Shown: positions 58,436-64,000 of the stretch, piece after piece
Numbering within the stretch: position 1 is the first letter of the stretch
How the letters are laid out: every line of letters starts with the position of its first letter
Origin: Lepidurus packardi
Taxonomy: Eukaryota > Arthropoda > Branchiopoda > Notostraca > Triopsidae
Assembly (NCBI GenBank): GCA_023053545.1
Contig: JAKZAN010000056.1
Span: forward strand, 1-64,000
Direction: 5' to 3'
DNA: 64,000 nt
Program-made: the position numbers and the translations under genes
Notes under the pieces: generated by a model
Databases searched by the model: none
What the model saw: the letters and a program-made list of their open reading frames with translations, nothing else
Told to the model about the DNA's origin: nothing

Positions 58436-60599
58436 AATTAATTCCTTACGGACTGAATTAATTCCTTACGGACTGAATTAATTCCTTACGGACTGAATTA
58501 TTTCCTTACGGACTGAATTAATTCTTTACGATTGATTGAATTCCTTTCTTACCGAATTAATTCCTTACGGACTGAATTAATTCCTTACGGACTGAATTAA
58601 TTCCGTAAGGAATGAATTAATTAATTACGGACTTAAATAATTCCTTACGGACTGAATTAATTCCTTACGGACTGAATTAATTCCTTACGGACTGAATTAA
58701 TTCCTTACGGACTTAATTAATTCCTTACGGACTGAATTAATTTCTTACGGACTGAATTAATTCCTTACGGACTGAATTATTTCCTTACGGACTGAATTAA
58801 TTCTTTAGGATTGATTGAATTCCTTTCTTACCGAATTAATTCCTTACATACTGAATTAATTAATTACGGACTGAATTAATTCCTTACGGACTTAATTAAT
58901 TCCGTAAGGAATGAATTAATTAATTACGGACTGAAATAATTCCTTACGGACTGAATTAATTCCTTACGGACTTCATTAATTCCTTTCGGACTTAATTAAT
59001 TCATTACGGACTTAATTAATTCCTTACGGACTTAATTAATTCCGTAAGGAATGAATTAATTAATTACGGACTGAAATAATTCCTTACGGACTGAATTAAT
59101 CACTTACGGACTTAATTAATATCCTTAATTAATTCCTTACGGACTGAATTAATTTCATACGGACTGAATTAATTCCTTAGGGACTGAATTAATTCCTTAC
59201 GTACATAATTAATTCCTTACGGTCTGAATTAATTCCGTACGGATTTTATTAATTACTTACGGACTGAATTAATTCCTTACGGATTTAATTAATTCCTTAT
59301 GGACTGAATTAATTCCTTACGGACTGAATTAATTCCTTACGGACTGAATTATTTCCTTACGGACTGAATTAATTCTTTAGGATTGATTGAATTCCTTTCT
59401 TACCGAATTAATTCCTTACGGACTGAATTAATTCCTTACGGACTGAATTAATTCCTTACGGACTGAATTAATTCCTTACGGACTGAATTAATACCTTACG
59501 GACTGAATTAAATCCTTACGGACTGAATTAATTCCTTACGGACTGAAATAATTCCTTACTGACTGAATTAATTCCTTACGGACTGAATTAATTCCTTACG
59601 GACTGAATTAATTCCTTACGGACTGAATTAATTCCTTACGGACTTAATTAATTCCTTACGTACTTAACTAATTCCTTACGGTCTGAATTAATTCCGTACG
59701 GATTTTATTAACTACTTACGGACTGAATTAATTCCTTACGGACTTAATTAATTCCTTACGGACTGAATTAATTCCTTACGGACTGAATTAATTCCTTAAG
59801 GACTGAATTATTTCCTTACGGACTGAATTAATTCTTTAGGATTGATTGAATTCCTTTCTTACCGAATTAATTCCTTACGGACTGAATTAATTCCTTACGG
59901 ACTTAATTAATTCCGTAAGGAATGAATTAATTAATTACGGACTGAAATAATTCCTTACGGACTGAATTAATTCCTTTCGGACTTAATTAATTCATTACGG
60001 ACTTAATTAATTCCTTACGGACTTAATTAATTCCTTACGGACTTAGTTAATTCCTTACGGTCTGAATAAATTCCGTACGGATTTTATTAACTACTTACGG
60101 ACTGAATTAATTCCTTACGGACTTAATTAATTCCTTACGGACTGAATTAATTCCTTACGGACTGAATTAATTCCTTACGGACTGAATTAATTCCTTACGG
60201 ACTGAATTATTTCCTTACGGACTGAATTAATTCTTTACGATTGATTGAATTCCTTTCTTACCGAATTAATTCCTTACGGACTGAATTAATTCCTTACGGA
60301 CTGAATTAATTCCTTACGGACTGAATTAATTCCGTAAGGAATGAATTAATTAATTACGGACTTAAATAATTCCTTACGGACTGAATTAATTCCTTACGGA
60401 CTTCATTAATTCCTTTCGGATTTAATTAATTCATTACGGACTTAATTAATTCCTTACGGACTTAATTAATTCACTACGGACTGAATTAATACCTTACGGA
60501 CTGAATTAAATCCTTACGGACAGAATTAATTACTTACGGACTGAATTAATTCCTTACGGACTTAATTATTTCCTTACGGACTGAATTAATTCTTAAGGA

Positions 60600-61097
60600 T
60601 TGATTGAATTCCTTTCTTACCTAATTAATTCCTTACGGACTGAATTAATTCCTTACGGACTGAATTAATTCCTTACGGACTGAATTAATTCCTTACGGAC
60701 TGAATTAATACCTTACGGACTGAATTAAATCCTTACGGACTGAATTAATTCCTTACGGACTGAAATAATTCCTTACTGACTGAATTAATTCCTTACGGAC
60801 TGAATTAATACCTTACGGACTGAATTAAATCCTTACGGACTGAATTAATTCCTTACGGACTGAAATAATTCCTTACGGACTTAATTAATTCCTTACGGAC
60901 TTAATTAATTCCTTACGTACTTAATTAATTCCTTACGGTCTGAATTAATTCCGTACGGATTTTATTAACTACTTACGGACTGAATTAATTCCTTACGGAC
61001 TTAATTAATTCCTTACGGACTGAATTAATTCATTACCGACATAATTAAATCCTTACAGACTGAAATTATTCCTTATGGACTTAACTAATTCCGTAAG
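60600..61097. repeat. Last satellite stretch before the retrotransposon
   Basis: After an atypical delimiter at about 60,588-60,625 the array continues for some 470 bp of ordinary monomer variants with no further delimiter. It ends in the series CATTACCGACAT, CCTTACAGACTG, CCTTATGGACTT, CCGTAAG. In other copies of this series (for example 55,920-55,990) the next bases are GAATGAATTAATT, so the array is cut within that monomer. There is no sign of decay at the border. Confidence 0.85.
61068..61097. other. Satellite/retrotransposon junction inside a hairpin arm
   Basis: The left arm ATTCCTTATGGA (61068-61079), the loop CTTAACTAAT and the first eight bases of the right arm, TCCGTAAG (61090-61097), are satellite. 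The expected GAAT is replaced by TTCCGAGTTGCG, which is not satellite. The exact border is uncertain by up to about three bases, because the element could begin with AAG, AG or G shared with the satellite. The matching 3' border and any target-site duplication lie outside the window. Confidence 0.8.
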
Positions 61098-61128
61098 TTC
61101 CGAGTTGCGAAAACCGTGATCGGACGTG
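61095..61128 (+). promoter_or_regulatory. Candidate internal promoter: initiator at the 5' end plus DPE-like GGACGTG
   Basis: GGACGTG at 61122-61128 matches the downstream promoter element (RGWYVT, usually +28 to +33) known from Drosophila Jockey, I, F and Doc elements, which transcribe themselves from their first base. Counting back puts +1 at A61095, or at A61096 with the DPE one base early. A61096 is followed by GTT, matching the AGTT part of the initiator TCAGTY. No TATA box is apparent in the leader. The match is short and its function is inferred. Confidence 0.45.
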
Positions 61129-61210
61129 TTTTTTTGTGCTCTTGTGAGTTTAGTACAAAACCAATTCACCCATTTGCCTAGAACCAATCTATCCACTGCT
61201 TTCTCCTTTC
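61098..61210 (+). other. Retrotransposon 5' leader (5' UTR)
   Basis: This is about 113 nt of non-repetitive sequence between the junction and the first ORF1 ATG, with a run of seven T at 61129-61135. The ATG at 61211 has G at +4 but T at -3, so its initiation context is only partly favourable. There is no upstream ATG in the leader. Confidence 0.7.
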
Positions 61211-61549
61211 ATGGAGGATTGGGATGACCCTAATCCATGGACTTATCTATGTATTAAATGTGATAAACCATTTAAAAAGAGTCACAACACTCAAAAATAT
61301 TGTGCTAAGTGCGCTCCACGCAGAAGAAATAGCCATGAAGAACCGATACCTGGTCCTTCCAAAAGAAAAGAGGATTTTTCTATCCTAGAGGCAGAAGGTC
61401 CCACGAAACAAACAAAGCACGACAAATCGCTTCCCCCAAATACTACCAACTCTGAAGCTCCTATACTTACTACCCCCACTCTAATGGAATCTGATCCCCT
61501 CCCCCCCCCCCCTTCCCTCTACCTCAGACACCCCCCGCCTAAAGGATAG
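61211..61549 (+). CDS. ORF1 (gag-like) N-terminal part, frame broken downstream
   Basis: This 112-codon frame opens the element. Residues 14-34 hold C14-X2-C17-X13-C31-X2-C34, a C2C2 zinc-binding pattern, followed by a basic patch (PRRR, about 36-39). The rest is polar, low-complexity and rich in P, S and T. At residues 97-101 it meets a run of 12 C (61501-61512). After that the frame reads only a short proline-rich tail and stops at 61547-61549. The next frame is open from 61485 right through the zinc-knuckle ORF, so the last 11 or so residues here are probably out of frame and the real protein continues there. Corrected for one base, ORF1 would be about 455 residues, a usual size for a LINE ORF1. 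The role of the N-terminal zinc motif is unknown; nucleic-acid or protein binding is a guess. Confidence 0.75.
   Translation: MEDWDDPNPWTYLCIKCDKPFKKSHNTQKYCAKCAPRRRNSHEEPIPGPSKRKEDFSILEAEGPTKQTKHDKSLPPNTTNSEAPILTTPTLMESDPLPPPPSLYLRHPPPKG
61496..61512 (+). repeat. Poly-C tract at the ORF1 frame change
   Basis: Four C, one T, then twelve C. The frame in use before the tract (from 61211) and the frame in use after it (to 62579) differ by one base, as if one C were extra or two were missing. Long C runs are prone both to replication slippage and to sequencing error, so this may be a true mutation or a consensus error. Confidence 0.9.
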
Positions 61550-61631
61550 TACCAATCCTCCCTTCTACCTCAACTCGGATATTTGTAACATCATTTCCGA
61601 ACTCAAGAATGAGTTAGCTAACATCAAGCCT

Positions 61632-62579
61632 ATGGCAGAACTAGTTCCACAACTTATTGAAGAAATTCAACATCTAAGAATGGAACTTAAAGCGCACCAA
61701 GCTTTTCCAAATACGAGTTCGTCGAAGACCACTTCCTTCGCGGAAATTGTCAAAAGCAAAATGCCTACCAACCATGAACCCCATAGCAATAAACCCCCAC
61801 TGACAATTCCCATGGTTTTAGATAAAGATATGGTATTCTCTATCATCATCGAACAAGAAGATGACAATAAAAGGAAAGAATCTCTCACCCGCAAACAACT
61901 CCTCGAAACTTTCGAAGATGATTTGACTAAAGTTGCTCCAAATATCCCTAAGCCAGCCCTCATCCGCAAGACGAACTCCAACAGACTACAGGTCGTATAT
62001 GCTTCACAAGATGAAAAAAAGAAAGCAGAGTCAGGTTTGAGCTCAATCAATCTGCCAAAATTGGGCCCTGTTCATGTGATCAAACGAAAGGAGAATAACA
62101 AAATTGTTGTCCATCAAATTCCCCGCTCCGAAACACTCCAAACAATTACCGAACATCTTAATGAAAAAAACGACAAAACACTTGGAATTTCCTTCAAGGT
62201 CAACGACATAAACTGGCTTACCCCCAATACTGGAAAGGCATTTGGCTCCTTAATCATTAATACTACCACCCCGGCCATTAAAGCAAAAATCCTAAAGCAA
62301 GCCTATCTTCTTGCTTTTAATCGTCTAACCCCTGTCGAAGATTACCATGCGTTAAACGTTCTTCAATGCTTCAAGTGCCAAAAATATGGACATATGGCTT
62401 CTAGATGTCCTTCACCAACACAGATCTGCGCTAAATGCTCTGGACAACACCCGCTAAAGACCTGTAACTCGAACAACCAAAAATGCCCTAATTGTGGTGG
62501 GAATCATGCTTCCATGCACAAAGATTGTCCCGTGCGCCAAGAATACCTGAAAAACCTTCCAAAAAACCATCAATGTTAG
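61632..62579 (+). CDS. ORF1 (gag-like) main part with three CCHC zinc knuckles
   Basis: The listed frame starts at the first ATG (315 residues), but it is open back to 61485. A predicted coiled coil, with leucine/isoleucine heptads, runs from about 15 codons before this ATG to about residue 22. That suggests the ATG is internal and the protein is the continuation of the 61211 frame. Residues of roughly 145-240 look like the RNA-binding/PRE_C2HC-like region that precedes the knuckles in Jockey-type ORF1 proteins. The knuckles are C246-C249-H254-C259, C266-C269-H273-C278 and C285-C288-H292-C299. In the family this protein coats the element RNA, forms the ribonucleoprotein and takes it to the nucleus or target. 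The stop, TAG at 62577-62579, overlaps the ORF2 start. Apart from the C-tract upstream there is no lesion. Confidence 0.9.
   Translation: MAELVPQLIEEIQHLRMELKAHQAFPNTSSSKTTSFAEIVKSKMPTNHEPHSNKPPLTIPMVLDKDMVFSIIIEQEDDNKRKESLTRKQLLETFEDDLTKVAPNIPKPALIRKTNSNRLQVVYASQDEKKKAESGLSSINLPKLGPVHVIKRKENNKIVVHQIPRSETLQTITEHLNEKNDKTLGISFKVNDINWLTPNTGKAFGSLIINTTTPAIKAKILKQAYLLAFNRLTPVEDYHALNVLQCFKCQKYGHMASRCPSPTQICAKCSGQHPLKTCNSNNQKCPNCGGNHASMHKDCPVRQEYLKNLPKNHQC
62573..62579 (+). promoter_or_regulatory. ORF1 stop/ORF2 start overlap
   Basis: ATGTTAG contains the ORF2 start (62573-62575) and the ORF1 stop TAG (62577-62579). ORF2 lies in the -1 frame relative to ORF1. Start/stop overlaps of this kind serve stop-coupled reinitiation in some insect LINEs, such as the silkworm element SART1. 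Whether it works that way here is inferred. Confidence 0.6.
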
Positions 62580-64000
62580 GCGTAACCTCACGTCCTCAGG
62601 TACCCAATTCCGCCACTAATATAAAATCCACTCGTTTTATAATCCATAATATCAGAAAAAGCTATAACCAATTATTGGAGTCAACGAAAGAAGCGGCCAC
62701 TCAATTTGCAGATGCACTAATTATACTAGAACCCCCGCAAAATTTGTCTAGTCCAATCCTCCAAAGCTACCACGTATACCCCCCTAAAACGGATTATAAA
62801 GGAATAACTGCACTTAAAAACCCAAGCGCATCTCAACTACAAATAATAGTAGTTCGAGAATTATATTGTGTAATCAAATTCACCCCACGAAGGAATCTTC
62901 CCCCTTTTATCTTTGTTGGAATTTACCGAAGACACGTGCAAGACATTCAAGTCATTTTAGACGAAATATGGATCAAATACTCAAAATTATCCCCACATTT
63001 AATTATTACAGGCGACTTTAACGCCCACCACTGGGCTTGGGAAAAAAAGTCTCCAGACAAAGCCGGAATAAATCTTCATGAATTCATTCAAAAAAACAAC
63101 TTAACAATCTTGAACGAGTGGAACACAGCCACTTACGAAAATGAAAGGGGAAGCTCCTCTACGCTTGATCTAACACTGGTAACACCAGCATCCCTCCCTT
63201 TCATAAGACACTCATTACTTAAGAACGACGACTTCATTAATGAATCCGACCATGAAGCTATTCTTCTGGAATTCGACTTTCCTCCTGAAAACGATACGCA
63301 CTGGATTTGGAACTATAAAAAGGCTGATTGGGAAAAATTAAATGGTCTTCTTTCGATTGAGATAGAACAAAACTCTTCCCTATTTTCGAATATACAAGGC
63401 ATCGACAGCCTAGATCGAGCTACGAAACTACTATCAGAAGTGATCTCAAATGCTCTAGAAAAATGTATCGCCAAGATCTTATTGACGGAAAAGAAGAATC
63501 CCTGGTGGAATACCGAACTAGCTAAGCTACGTAAAGAAGCAGCCATTCGACTGAAAATATTCAAATCAGCTAGATCCTCTTTAAATCAACTCCTTTGGAA
63601 AAAAGCGAGAAATCTTTACACACAAAAGTGTCGGGAGAGTAAAAATAAATATTGGAATAAAAAACTTCACACCGCGAACAACAAAATACTCTGGAATCTG
63701 GACAGAAGAAGACGCAATCTGCAAACTTCAGCCAGACTCGATCAACTTACTAATGATGATGGGAATGAATTTGATAGCGAAATGTGCAAATTAAACTATC
63801 TAGCTAAAAGTTTATTTTCCACATCAGAAAAACCAATTGAAATCAATTACAAAATATATTCAAAAGAAGAAAACACTTCTACGATCTCTTATGAAGAAGT
63901 ATCGGAAATTGTCAAGAAATTACCTCTCATCAAAGCCCCGGGAAATGATAATATACAACCTATTGTGATTAAAAACACGTGGAGAGTGATTGGTCACACT
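62573..64000 (+). CDS. ORF2: AP-like endonuclease and start of reverse transcriptase, partial
   Basis: The frame is open from ATG 62573 to the window edge, 476 codons with no stop. The first 235 or so residues are an exonuclease-endonuclease-phosphatase fold. Likely catalytic positions are N26 (IIHNIRKS), E53 (ILEPP), D148 and N150 in GDFNAHH (147-153), D199 in TLDLTL (197-202) and D226-H227 in ESDH. All key positions seem present, so the nuclease could be active. A basic linker follows with P310-W-W-N313, a motif common between the two domains in I/R1/Jockey ORF2. KAPGNDNI (454-461) is the opening motif of the reverse transcriptase. The palm with the catalytic YxDD and anything beyond it lie outside the window. 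In the family ORF2 nicks target DNA and primes reverse transcription on the nick. The 7-nt overlap ATGTTAG with ORF1 suggests coupled translation. The ATG is the first in this frame after ORF1 ends, but a start by frameshift cannot be excluded. Confidence 0.93.
   Translation, partial: MLGVTSRPQVPNSATNIKSTRFIIHNIRKSYNQLLESTKEAATQFADALIILEPPQNLSSPILQSYHVYPPKTDYKGITALKNPSASQLQIIVVRELYCVIKFTPRRNLPPFIFVGIYRRHVQDIQVILDEIWIKYSKLSPHLIITGDFNAHHWAWEKKSPDKAGINLHEFIQKNNLTILNEWNTATYENERGSSSTLDLTLVTPASLPFIRHSLLKNDDFINESDHEAILLEFDFPPENDTHWIWNYKKADWEKLNGLLSIEIEQNSSLFSNIQGIDSLDRATKLLSEVISNALEKCIAKILLTEKKNPWWNTELAKLRKEAAIRLKIFKSARSSLNQLLWKKARNLYTQKCRESKNKYWNKKLHTANNKILWNLDRRRRNLQTSARLDQLTNDDGNEFDSEMCKLNYLAKSLFSTSEKPIEINYKIYSKEENTSTISYEEVSEIVKKLPLIKAPGNDNIQPIVIKNTWRVIGHT

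Larger units (their letters stand above)
1..61097. repeat. Satellite DNA array, 20-bp monomer with higher-order structure
   Basis: The whole stretch is a head-to-tail array of GAATTAATTCCTTACGGACT and its variants, all in one orientation, about 3,050 monomers. Frequent variants replace GAATT by GAATA, GAACT or TAATT, ATTCC by ATACC or AATCC, or ACGGAC by ACGTAC, ACAGAC or ATGGAC. The order of variants is not random: the same strings of variants recur hundreds to thousands of bases apart, which is higher-order repeat structure. Both strands carry a stop codon in every frame within any three consensus monomers, so the array is non-coding. Size, homogeneity and lack of genes fit centromeric or pericentromeric satellite, but location is inferred. 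I see no interspersed element inside the array. Confidence 0.97.
61098..64000 (+). mobile_element. Non-LTR retrotransposon (Jockey/I/R1 group), 5' part
   Basis: From the junction onward the DNA has a leader, ORF1 with three CCHC knuckles, and ORF2 with endonuclease motifs followed by the first reverse-transcriptase motif, all on the + strand. This order is that of two-ORF LINEs with an AP-like endonuclease. The knuckle spacing (CX2CX4HX4C, CX2CX3HX4C, CX2CX3HX6C) is typical of the Jockey and I clades, and the GDFNAHH endonuclease motif is common in I and R1 types, so the clade is left open. It keeps a 5' leader, so it may be full length at the 5' end, whereas many LINE copies are 5' truncated. 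Most of the reverse transcriptase, the 3' UTR and the tail lie beyond the window. Base composition and sequence are wholly unlike the satellite. Confidence 0.93.

Noticed and set aside
1-61097. CRISPR-like array of short direct repeats
   Set aside because: There are no unique spacers: the sequence between any repeated words is itself another satellite variant. The period is a constant 20 bp, and the neighbouring element is eukaryotic.
1-61097. Repeat-protein gene or long translated repeat in the array
   Set aside because: Three consensus monomers (60 bp) contain a stop in each frame on both strands, and no variant series removes them.
61291-61479. Minus-strand ORF of 62 codons
   Set aside because: It lies opposite the ORF1 N-terminal frame and has no recognisable motif; it is a shadow.
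61667-62050. Minus-strand ORF of 127 codons
   Set aside because: It is antisense to the ORF1 main part, whose + strand frame has clear CCHC knuckles. Its serine/leucine-rich composition is what the reverse frame of such a gene gives.
63313-63564. Minus-strand ORF of 83 codons
   Set aside because: It is antisense to the ORF2 linker, which is continuously open on the + strand with endonuclease and RT motifs on either side.
61098-64000. Retrovirus or LTR retrotransposon
   Set aside because: There is no LTR, no protease or integrase order, and an AP-like endonuclease precedes the reverse transcriptase, which is the non-LTR arrangement.
61098-64000. Firm assignment to R1, I or Jockey clade
   Set aside because: The knuckle spacing suits Jockey or I, while the endonuclease motifs suit I or R1. 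Most of the reverse transcriptase needed for phylogeny lies outside the window.

Overview
The window is eukaryotic, most likely from an arthropod genome. Bases 1 to about 61,097 form one unbroken satellite DNA array. The last 2.9 kb is the 5' part of a non-LTR retrotransposon (LINE) of the Jockey/I/R1 group, which runs off the right edge. The arthropod guess rests on the element: three gag-type CCHC knuckles spaced as in insect Jockey/I elements, an AP-like endonuclease, and a possible downstream-promoter motif. No host single-copy gene, tRNA, rRNA or CRISPR is visible.

Satellite (1-61,097). The basic monomer is 20 bp, GAATTAATTCCTTACGGACT, about 35% GC, with one CpG and one perfect 10-bp palindrome (GAATTAATTC) per copy, giving roughly 3,000 copies. 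Monomer variants are ordered into higher-order repeats (HORs). These are punctuated by a diagnostic 39-bp delimiter: one 19-nt monomer plus one diverged 20-nt monomer carrying an EcoRI site. HORs range from about 120 to 480 bp and are themselves duplicated in larger blocks. By marker spacing I measured a 479-480 bp HOR at the left end, a 2.43-kb duplication (1-3.7 kb), 4.2-4.35-kb units (about 10.5-19 kb), three 2.15-2.17-kb units (about 19.2-25.6 kb), a 2,696-bp duplication (27.4-32.8 kb) and a 5,646-bp tandem duplication (about 47.2-58.4 kb). A variant core, CCGTAAGG, is the exact reverse complement of the normal CCTTACGG. It creates a perfect 12-bp-arm hairpin that recurs through the array. 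No frame stays open in the array, because a 20-bp period passes through all three frames and meets a stop within 60 bp on each strand.

Retrotransposon (about 61,098-64,000, + strand). It begins abruptly inside one arm of a satellite hairpin. A 5' leader of about 113 nt is followed by ORF1, a nucleic-acid-binding gag-like protein with an N-terminal C2C2 motif, a coiled coil, an RNA-binding-like region and three C-terminal CCHC knuckles. ORF1 is split by a frame change at a run of 12 C. ORF2 starts inside the ORF1 stop (ATGTTAG). It encodes the endonuclease and a linker, and the reverse transcriptase is just beginning when the window ends. In such elements ORF1 packages the RNA, while ORF2 nicks the target and reverse-transcribes the RNA in place. 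Except for the C-tract the visible part is intact, so the insertion looks fairly young.

The whole resembles a centromeric or pericentromeric satellite invaded by a LINE. That chromosomal location is an inference and cannot be settled from this sequence alone.
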